Shown piece after piece: positions 55,391-64,000 of a stretch of 64,000 nt of DNA. The stretch spans positions 158,370,438-158,434,437 of the forward strand of contig NC_080540.1 of NCBI RefSeq assembly GCF_028640845.1, written 5' to 3'. A program made the position numbers and the translations under genes. Source of the DNA: Ahaetulla prasina (Eukaryota > Chordata > Lepidosauria > Squamata > Colubridae). Within the stretch, counting starts at the first letter, position 1; the number at the start of each line of letters is the position of its first letter. Below the pieces are notes generated by a model. It saw only the letters and a list, made by a program, of their open reading frames with translations, had not been told where the DNA came from and searched no databases.

Positions 55391-56489
55391 AAGTACCGAT
55401 AATAAAAAGATGGTGAACTGGATGGAGACATTTCAAAATTATATTAATGGTAGTAGGAAAGTATTAGTAGTCTATACTCTACTGTTTGTCACCAGAAATT
55501 AAAACGGCATTGCATAAGAGTATGCCTTGCCCATTTTGTCATATGGAATAGAGAGTTGAATACATTAGGAGAAATGTAAGAAAAGTTCAATGCATAGAAA
55601 TAGGTTACCTAATAAGTCTACACAATAAAACATACAGAGATAGAGTTAACAAAAATGGTCAGAAAAATGTGCTGCTTACATACTTGAGTCAGAGATAACA
55701 ATGCAAGTATGTAATTGTGTCATTTCTATCAAAATTCTATTATGTACGTGTCATCATTTTGTGGTTTGTTATGGATGCTGCTGAGGGGAAAGACAGATGT
55801 CACGTAGAGTTGACAAGATCTTCAAAATGATAAATGTTAAAAAGGAGTAGGAGAAAATTGGCCTCCTGTGAACTTTTTCTACTCATGCTTGGAGGTTCTG
55901 CAGAATTTTCTGAAACACAGAACTACCCTTCTTCTCTTCTGTTTTCCTAGTACCATTTGGGCTGTATAAATATGACAACATCTATCCCTTTAAATCTGGA
56001 AGTACAGGAACAGCATGTCCCCACTGGATGTGTTTAATCCCTCTCATCAAAGGTGACACTTTAGAAGGGAAGATCTATCTTCAAAACAGAAATTCATGCA
56101 AGGTATCTTTTTCTAGGCCATTGGTGCAGGAACTTTGTGGTTGAGAAAGAAATGAGACCTTTGAGATGCACACGAGCAATTGAGTTTCACAGTACTTGAG
56201 AGGATACTAGTCAAAGCTCAGCTCCTGGTCAAATTGTTCTTCAAGTTTAAACATTCATCAATTAACATAAACATCCATAATTTGCCCACCCAGATAATGG
56301 CTACTCTGAAAATGTGCAGGGCCTATGGGGAAAGGTGTGAAAAGCAAGTGCACACTTGTAATGTGTGCAGTTATGAAAGACTAGTTAAGAAAGACATTTT
56401 AATAGATCTGGTTCTGAACAGGACGTGTTACATTTTTCATTTTGTTTTCCCACTTTTAGCTTCTCCCTGAGATTAGAAGACCACCAAGG
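55391..56489. other. Intergenic, nothing recognised
   Basis: Blank; short ORFs only. Confidence 0.4.
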
Positions 56490-56700
56490 TCCCTCTCTTA
56501 ATTATGTTGGGAAGAGTTAATGGTAAAAGGAAACCAGGCCACCAAAGAACACAGTGACTGGACACCATCAAAGTGGACACCAGCCAGAGTATAGAAAAAC
56601 TCGAAGAGGTAGTGGAGAGATTCTGGTCCATAGAATTGCTAAGTGCCAGACACGACTGAATGGATAACATCATCTTCATCCATCATTATGATGATCAGCA
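56490..56700 (+). mobile_element. RTE/BovB-like LINE C-terminal remnant
   Basis: Reads GRVNGKRKPGHQRTQ, a stop, LDTIKVDTSQSIEKLEEVVE, ending GCCAGACACGACTGAATGG and an ATC-rich tail. Resembles the RTE ORF2 C-terminus but differs from the BovB copies at 10390 and 29612. Confidence 0.55.
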
Positions 56701-56799
56701 TCATCAATTCATTATTACCCTTAACAGCAAATGTTAAATAATATGAGAATTAGCAGAAGGCAGAAATACCTACAGTAGAATTCTAAAGAAGAATTCAGA

Positions 56800-57348
56800 A
56801 AAAAATAATTGCTACCAACCTACCTTCCATTGAGGACCTATATACTGCACGAATCAAGAAGAGGGCCGTGAAAATATTTACAGATCCCTCACATCCAGGA
56901 CATAAACTGTTTCAACTCCTACCCTCAAAAGGACGCTATAGAGCACTGCACACCAGAATAACAAGACACAAGAACAGTTTTTTCCCGAAGGCCATCACTC
57001 TGCTAAACAATTAATTCCCTCAACACTGTCAAACTATTTACTAAATCTGCACTACTATTAATCTTCTCATCGTTCCCATCACCAATCTCTTTCCACTTAT
57101 GACTGTATGACTGTAACTTTGTTGCTGGCAATCCTTATGATTTATATTGATATATTGACCATCAATTGTGTTGTAAATGTTGTACCTTGATGAACGTATC
57201 TTTTCTTTTATGTACACTGAGAGCATATGCACCAAGACAAATTCCTTGTGTGTCCAATCACACTTGGCCAATAAAATTCTATTCTATTCTATTCTATTCT
57301 ATTCTATTCTATTCTATTCTATTCTATTCTATTCTATTCTATTCTATT
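56800..57348 (+). mobile_element. CR1/L3 LINE with (ATTCT)n array
   Basis: Reads [20 protein letters not shown] and [17 protein letters not shown], then 3' UTR CCAATCACACTTGGCC and about 70 bp of ATTCT repeats. Plus-strand sister of the copy at 22488. Confidence 0.87.
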
Positions 57349-58912
57349 AAGTTCCATAAGTGAAATATGGTCTTGATTTTTTAAAAAATATATTCAGGTC
57401 AGATAGCTTGAAGCTTTCCAAATATTCCCCCACTGGTTGAATTAAATTACTAGTAGAATGTCATCCCTTGATCAGAGGAGAAAGTTGGGGGTTGGATGGA
57501 ATTGCTTGGGATTATTAATTTGCTTAGCATACTTGCAGTATAAGGCTATCGGACTCTGGTCACCATAAAACATTGAAAATATCAGGAACATTTTAACAAC
57601 ACAAAGAATTATATGTATTCAGAAGGGAAGACCACATGGAAAGTAGCATGAACAATCAAATAAAGAGGTTTGCTTTCTCCATTGCAACATGCCTGGGGAA
57701 AAAGCCAGAATATAGATCATATTGTGCACATTTTTTCCAGCTTTTCTAATGATGCATTATGTTGGCTGCGCTTGTTTCTATGCAAGCTTGGGAAATGTTT
57801 CTTATAAAGATCTCTGCTCCTTGCAAGTTGTGCCCAGGCAGGCAAGGATCATTATTTAAATACATAATATTTCAGGTGCAAGACATTTTTGCCCTGAAGT
57901 TTCTTTGCAATTAAGGAAACTTTTATTACTTGTTGTGGTTTAGCAGAGTATTTAGTATTGCTTGAATAGAAGCTGGAAACATTTAGGTGAAGATGGTTTT
58001 CCAAACCACCCCAAAGTCCTAAAATCACCCTTGAAAACAACTTGTTATTTAAATTGAACTTGTTGATAGTATTTCTTAAACCAAGGTGCCCACATTGTAG
58101 TGTTACACGCAATCTTCTTAGATGGCCATAGCTCTAGATAAAAGATTGTACAGCTCCAATTATGCTGTAGCCCTAAGAAAATCATGGTGTCACTCAATTG
58201 GCTCAATTTCTGAGCCGTTTACATGGATTCGTAGAAAATCAGTCATTCTCACCTTGATGCTCTTCAAGTATTTAGCCTAAGACTCGTCTCTGAACATTGT
58301 GTGTGGTAGTGGCAGCTTCTGGAAATTGCAGGTGAACACATCCAAAGAAACTAACGTTAGGAAAAACTGGCATGGAGTTGCAGCACGGTTAATTCTTCTT
58401 TTGTAGATTCCTCATGACACCATTTATGTGATTCATAATAAATACACACATACACAAATACACAAAATGGTCTTAAGAGGTTCCCCTCTAAAATGAACTT
58501 TTGAAGAGTTTTCTAGAGCCGAACGTTTCCTTAGAACTCTCTCTATGCAATCTTGCTGATTGGCTCCGAAGACTTCAACAAACTTCTGCAGAGCATCACA
58601 CACCCAGATCTGTGTCTTGTTCTTTATGTGCAACAGTATTTGTTGGCACAGAGGAAGGTATCCTCAGTTGTACCCCCCTTGCATTAATCTTTGGTTGTGT
58701 ACCATAGCTTAAAGCTCTTTGAAGAAAGCAAACATGATAATGGTGAACATGAAAGGAATGCAAATAAGCTGGTATTGCAAGGCAAGCAATTTGGACAAAT
58801 TAAAGTTATCGGATAGGTGTGTTGCACTTGATGTTGGGCCGTTACTGTAGAACTCATTGCTTGAAGGCAAGCCAAGCCCTTGAATATCTGCCTTCCTCTT
58901 CTCATTCCCATG
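57349..58912. other. Upstream region of keratin gene 2
   Basis: About 1.5 kb without a recognised transposon, the longest clean stretch of the intergenic region, so regulatory sequence is plausible. No ORF looks real. Confidence 0.4.
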
Positions 58913-58924
58913 CAGCCAAGCCCA
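58913..58924 (+). promoter_or_regulatory. Shared upstream motif of keratin gene 2
   Basis: CAGCCAAGCCCA, identical to 2794-2805 of gene 1. A second partial match (AAGCCAAGCCC) lies at about 58869-58879. Confidence 0.45.
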
Positions 58925-58938
58925 AGATTTCAAATGCA

Positions 58939-58944
58939 TATAAG
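58939..58944 (+). promoter_or_regulatory. TATA box of keratin gene 2
   Basis: TATAAG within GCATATAAGG, 108 bp before the ATG, predicting a start near 58970. Spacing parallels gene 1. Confidence 0.7.
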
Positions 58945-59051
58945 GAGACATCTCCCATTTCCACATCACAGGGGGGCTCTTGGTCTCCTCTAATCTCTAC
59001 TCTTCTGTTTCTGCTTCACAACCTTGCCGTTCTCCCTCTCACAGACGCACC

Positions 59052-59585
59052 ATGAACCGGCAATTCAGTTCCAGATCATTTTCAGCGGGGGGAAGGAGAA
59101 ACTACTCAGTCTCCAACAGCGGCTTCCGAGTGGGCAACAGCTCGACCTCTGTCATCGGAGGAGTGGGATCTTTTGGTGGTGGCTTTGGCAGCAGAAGTCT
59201 CTACAACACTGGAGGAAGCAAGAGGATTTCTATGGGCCTAGCTTCCGGTGGTGGTGGAGGAGCTCACTTTGCAAGAAGCTTGGGTGGTGGTCTGGGATAT
59301 AGCAGTTATAACACAGGATATGGAGGTTTTGGTGGCGGGGTAGCCCTTGGCGGTGGCATTGGCCTAGGTAGTCATGTTGGAGGCTTTGGTGGCGGTGGTG
59401 GAGGATATGCACTTTCAGGCTCAATGCCTTGCCCACCACCTGGGCGAATCCACAACGTTATCGTGAATAAGAACTTACTGACTCCTCTGCACGTGGAGGT
59501 GGATCCTGAGATTCAGAGGGTCCGGGTGCAAGAGAGGGAACAGATTAAGACCCTCAACAACAAGTTTGCCTCTTTCATTGACAAG
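59052..59585 (+). CDS. Type II keratin gene 2, exon 1 only (gene runs past window)
   Basis: 178 codons from ATG (context CGCACCATGA) to a donor AAG|GTAAGA, the same length and phase as exon 1 of gene 1. The head shares [28 protein letters not shown] and [18 protein letters not shown] with gene 1 but differs in its Gly loops and has [11 protein letters not shown] before H1. One Cys is seen in the head. Family role: type II keratin partner in epithelial intermediate filaments. No exon 2 (VRFLEQQN block) is visible up to 64000, so intron 1 exceeds 4.4 kb. Tandem, same-strand placement 32.6 kb after the stop of gene 1 fits a type II keratin cluster produced by duplication. The orthologue is not assignable by eye. 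Confidence 0.93.
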
Positions 59586-60149
59586 GTAAGATGGAGGGCA
59601 GGGAGAACGTTGTATTACACAAAGAAACACTAGGAAGATGTGAGGGGTTCAAGACTATTCTGAAAATAAGAAAAAAAAGGAGTTTTTCTTTTAGAACCTG
59701 GAGATAGAATGCTGCTGCTCAGGATTTGTATAGCTTATGAAAATCTGATTTCATAAAGATGACAAAGAGACTGAAACTATAATGATGAGAGTTTCTGCTG
59801 TTTTAATCCTAGGGCAACGTTCCTCAATCAGGTTTCCTTCATGTATTTTGGGCAGTAATTTCTATTCATCCCTTTGTCTATGTTGGCTGGGAATGATGAC
59901 ATTCGTAATCGAAACCTACCTGGAGAGCACCAGATGGTGGGAAGCTACACTTGAGAAAAGAACTAGTAACTTTATTTAAACTGTACATTTAAATTAAGCC
60001 CTAGGAAGAAATTATTAGGTTGTTTCAGTAATGAAGTTAACTATAAATGTGAAAGTTTTATAGTTTTCCTTGGAAATTGCCAAAGAAGGTTGGTCAGACA
60101 TTTGTAATGATACTAGATTAAAAGATATTTTGTCAGGGAATACATGGTC

Positions 60150-60252
60150 ATTTAAGATGTATGGACTTCAACACCCAGAATTCCTTAGTTAACTCCCAGG
60201 ATTCTGGGAGTTGAAGTCTACATATCTTAAAGTTGCTGAGGTTGAGATACAC
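60150..60252. mobile_element. Decayed foldback MITE F1
   Basis: GGACTTCAACACCCAGAATT mirrored by ATTCTGGGAGTTGAAGTC; ends lost. Confidence 0.7.
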
Positions 60253-61492
60253 TGATCTAAAGATTAGTGTCTGGTATAGTATCCACCCCCACAATACTTG
60301 TTAAATTCATTGCTGGCTTCACTTAGTATATATGGCAGCTTCTTTCAAATAAAATGTTATAGTGACATTGATATAAATCTAGTAAATAAACCTGCTTAAT
60401 TCCTGAAAAGCTAATTGTCTCCAGAATGAATAGGTTGATCATCACTATTTCAAAGAACTGGATTTTCTTTGCAATGTGTGTCTAAACATAGCTTGAAATG
60501 GCATCTTTTTTCATAAGAGGAAAGCTGAATTTTAGTGACGCAAACCTGCAACGTTTTTGAGACAGAGATTACTTTCTACATGTAAAAGAAATATAAAAGC
60601 TTTTAAAGAAAGGCTGCATTGCATGCATTTCAGCTGGGGTGGAAGCAAACTATTGTGACTTTTTAAAAGATTTTTAGAATTTGAAAGTTAAAATGCAGAA
60701 CTGTTGAAATTGGTGGAATTTAGGGGTGAGAGAAGTAGGCATGCTACATTTTATTGCACATTTTGGATTAATTTGATAGCAGTAATTTGAAGACTCATTT
60801 GGTTAATATAAATGGTTCTTGTAAGGAATTATGCAGTTAATAATATATTCCTAATAACATATACAACTTCATTCTTCGGTGATTCTCAATCACAGGTTTG
60901 TTATGAACCACGTGCATGTGAAAATCATGTTTCATGTTTGTCTTCATAACGTCTTTTATGCAACATTTATTGCTAGTATTTACAAACTACTTCCCCACAG
61001 TATTATTATTATGATGTAATAGAAATAAATAAAAATAAACTTGGTGTAGTGACTAAGAGGCATCATGCTAGATATTGGGAAGCCTTGAATTTTAGTCCTG
61101 TCTTGGGTATGAAAGTAGCTAAGTGACCCGGAGCTCATTATCTGTTTCTTAGCCCTTGGACAACAGCAACCGGAAAATTGCAGGGATTAGTCTAGGCAGT
61201 CACCATGACTCAAGTTTGTCTTGAAATGCGCACACGTGCACACGATATAGAACATATTTAAAAATTAAATTGCTTTAATGACCTACACTTTGCAAACTGG
61301 AATCAAGTGTCCTACATGAAGGAGCTTTCAAAATATGCTATTCCTTCCCTTAGCCCTGCATTAAAATGGAACAGGTCAGGAAGGGCTGTGTGTACAATAC
61401 AATGTTCTGAAAATGTAGTCTAGCCCTATGCAAATCTAATTAATATTTTGAGCTTTTCCTCATTGGGTTTTCTATATAGCTGTCTTCTAAAC

Positions 61493-61627
61493 CAGGGGTC
61501 TCCAACCTTAGCAACTTTAAGGCTTGTGGACTTCAACTCCCAGAATTCCTCAGCCAGCTTTGCTGGCTGAGGAACTCTGGAAGTTGAAGTCCACAAGCCT
61601 TAAAGTTGCCAAGGTTGGAGACCCCTG
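61493..61627. mobile_element. Foldback MITE F1 in gene 2 intron 1
   Basis: CAGGGGTCTCCAACC / GGTTGGAGACCCCTG, almost perfect arms; exact duplication TTCTAAAC (61485-61492, 61628-61635). Confidence 0.93.
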
Positions 61628-61809
61628 TTCTAAACCTTTGTATCAATCAATATAATCTACAGGGGCATACCGCAGTAACAGCTAAACAGCTGTATATCAT
61701 CCCTTCATTAAATCTATACTTGACACGTGCCTAGTAAATTTTCTGCCAAGCACTCATTCATTGCGTTCCTAAAAAAACCTGGCAGATGTCTTTGTGCAAG
61801 TCATGGTAT

Positions 61810-61890
61810 GGTATAGAATTATAGAGTTGGATGAGGTTATTTAGATCAAGTCCATTCGTCTGCCTATTGCAGAAATCCAAATTTATTATG
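61810..61890 (-). mobile_element. Old CR1 3' end
   Basis: AGAATTATAGAGTTGGATGA, then AGATCAAGTCCATTCGTCTG, a diverged reversed CR1 end. Confidence 0.55.
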
Positions 61891-62304
61891 AAGAATATGT
61901 CTGAAGGTTACCATTCTGGAGGGAGCTTGGGGGTAGGGAACCCTGTGTGCCTGGTGAATTTAACCCTTCCCTGTCTAATGATCTTTTCGCTTCACTTCAA
62001 CACAGTTCAGTTTTGTTTCCCCTTCTTTTTCCTTTTCTTTCTCAGTCCAGTTACCTTTTCCCCATTGCTGAATTACTCAATTGTCAAACCATTCTTATTG
62101 TCATAGGTCTTCCCCCACCCAATTCATGACTTACTTTCTTATACTTTAAATCAATTTTTTTTCATGTTCTGCATTCTGAGTTGATGGATAATAGGTCCTG
62201 ATCTTCTCCAATTACATTTCTTCAGGTACTTGTACAATATTAATCTATTCTATCTCAGCCCTCTGTTCACAAGATTAAATGCAACCCATTCCTTCATTCC
62301 CCTT

Positions 62305-62890
62305 ACAGAATAAAAGAGTTGGAAGGGACCTTGGAGTTCTTCTAGTCCAACCCCCTGCTCAGACAGAACACCCTATACCATTTAAGACAAATGATTGTCC
62401 AATCTCTTCTTAAAAACTTCCAATGTTGGAGCATTCACAATTTCTTGAGGCAAGTTGTGCCACTGGTTAATTGTTCTAACTGTCAGGAAATTTCTCCTTA
62501 GTCCTAAGTTGCTCCTCTCCTTGATTAGTTTCCACCCATTGCTTCTTGTTTTACCCTCAGGTGCTTTGGAGAATAGCTTGACTCCCTCTTCTTTGTGGCA
62601 ACCCCTGAGATATTGGAACATTTCTATCATGTCAACCCCTTCTTTTCATTAAGCTAGACATACCCAATTCCAGCAACCGTTCTTTATATGCATTCTTTCC
62701 AGAGTCTCAACATCTTTTTTACATTGTGGCGATCAAAGCTGGATGCATAAGATACAATTCTCTTAATAAGATCTCATTTATAGCGGCCTCGTCACTCTTA
62801 TTGCCTTCCTTGAATCTGTTTCAAATTGTCTGAATCCTTCTTAATGGCTGCTGTCCATAACTGGATACAACAGTCACCCTTGAATCTCAC
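62305..62890 (-). mobile_element. CR1 LINE ORF2 C-terminus and 3' end
   Basis: Minus strand: [20 protein letters not shown], then [36 protein letters not shown]. 3' end reversed as TTGGAAGGGACCTTGGAGTT. Confidence 0.88.
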
Positions 62891-63663
62891 CTGTACAGCA
62901 TATATTTATTAGAAATAATGACAATGTTTTTAAATCGTTCAAATTCCATTTGAGGGAAATCTTTCATTTATACACAATTCTTGTTTCAGCCTTTTGAGGT
63001 GCTTCCACTGTTGAGGAACAAGATGATGGAGACAATATTCTCTATTGGGATTTTCATATTGAGGATAAAGTGAATGAAAATGCATACCAAGTGCTGCCAA
63101 TCATATGTAGTTTTGTATTTCCAAGTAGCAGTATATATCTCTCACTGCTGAGTTCTCAATGAATAGTTCTGAAGAAAAAAGATAAATGCAACTATTATTG
63201 AAAAATATCGCTTGGAAACCCATTCTGGATTTGCATATATCAAAATGTATATATATTGTCCTTGTGAACTGGTCGTGCTTAATCCACGATGATCTAAAAT
63301 GTGGCTTCAGAGTTTCCTGAGAAATTACTTCCTTACTTTCCACAAAGGATGCTCTGTCCTTTCACTCAGGATGAACCAGAATTTAGGTGGGGCAGACTTA
63401 TCTGCTTCACTTTCTCTAGCTTATGATTTTTAAAAAATGTTTAATGCATCCTGTTTCCGCATCAGTCCATCAAAATTAATACACACTTGTGTATTACAGT
63501 ATAAGCATGTTTGCACTTAGTTTCTGCAAACAGGACCCATTTTTGTAAAGCAAAAAAATGTTTGTTTATTTTGCTTCTTCCTCTCCCGTTCCTTCTCCCT
63601 CTTTCTCTTACCTTTGAATAGCCAAACAGGAGAAATGCAAAGGCTGTAGTTCAGTTTATTACT

Positions 63664-64000
63664 ATGGAATAAATTTATTTATTTTATTTTATTAAGTTTG
63701 TCCATCATGTACTAGATAACAGGTATAAGTATAAACGTGGACATAAACGAAGGAAATGAATAAAAAATAAATGGGGGCAGTAGGCATGCTGGTGCGCTTA
63801 TGCACACCCCCTTTATGGACCGCTTAGGAATGAGGTGAGGTCCACAGTAGACAGTTTAAGGTTGAAACTGTGGTGTGTGTGTGTGTTAGCGGATGTAACA
63901 AAGGAGTCAGGTAGATCATTCTAGGCATTGACCACTCTGTTGCTGAAGGCAAAACTGATAGAATTTGTTCACAATTTCTTCAGTACGTTTAACTTCTAAT
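63664..64000 (-). mobile_element. CR1-superfamily LINE 3' end, cut by window edge
   Basis: Reversed form of the 40835-type end: GTAGGCATGCTGGTGCGC, GGAATGAGGTGAGGTCC, then coding remnants (CATTGACCACTCTGTTGCTG). 62891-63663 before it is blank. Confidence 0.8.

Larger units (their letters stand above)
59586..64000 (+). other. Keratin gene 2 intron 1 (partial)
   Basis: Holds two foldback MITE copies (about 60150-60252 and 61493-61627), CR1 fragments and a LINE tail listed separately. The stretches 59640-60150, 60253-61490 and 61891-62304 show nothing recognisable. Confidence 0.7.

Noticed and set aside
59586..64000. Exon 2 of keratin gene 2
   Set aside because: No VRFLEQQN block with an acceptor is visible before the window end.

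Overview
This is eukaryotic nuclear DNA, almost certainly from a squamate reptile and most likely an advanced snake. Genes are long and intron-split. Most of the rest is recognisable squamate repeat: CR1, L2, BovB and L1 LINEs, Sauria-type SINEs, many hAT MITEs with 8-bp target duplications, and TA-flanked MITEs. The snake signature is three copies of a CR1/L3-type LINE whose 3' ends run into AATAG arrays, the microsatellite seeding described for the snake LINE 'Snake1'. Assignment to snakes is inference.

The window is part of a type II (basic) epithelial keratin cluster. Gene 1 (2962-26448, + strand) is complete in nine exons. Their sizes (534, 215, 61, 96, 165, 126, 221, 35 and 320 nt) follow the conserved type II keratin layout from exon 2 to exon 8, and they join in frame to 590 codons plus a stop. 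Gene 2 (from 59052, + strand) is a paralogue. Only its promoter, first coding exon (also 534 nt) and more than 4.4 kb of intron 1 lie in the window. Both genes have a TATA box 110-130 bp before the ATG and share a 12-bp upstream motif. Type II keratins pair with type I keratins, whose genes are not in this window.

Layout: 1-2.8 kb, upstream repeats and a GC-rich hAT MITE; 2.8-28 kb, keratin gene 1 with repeat-filled introns; 28-59 kb, a 32-kb intergenic desert of nested transposons (palindrome at 28.6 kb, CR1 and hAT at 32-34 kb, L2 inside a second LINE at 36.2-40.8 kb, a deleted L1 at 41.5-43.5 kb, a layered nest at 51-53.4 kb); 59-64 kb, start of keratin gene 2.

The most unusual observations are: (a) the exon-7 acceptor of gene 1 lies next to the A-rich tail of a LINE and has no pyrimidine tract; (b) SINEs with related heads or cores carry 3' ends matching BovB, CR1 or L2; (c) a burst of hAT MITEs with readable 8-bp target duplications; (d) a 249-bp near-perfect palindrome that extends beyond the MITE at its centre; (e) an L1 with ORF2 deleted and its 3' UTR duplicated in tandem. 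I found no operon, CRISPR array, phage or novel enzymatic system.
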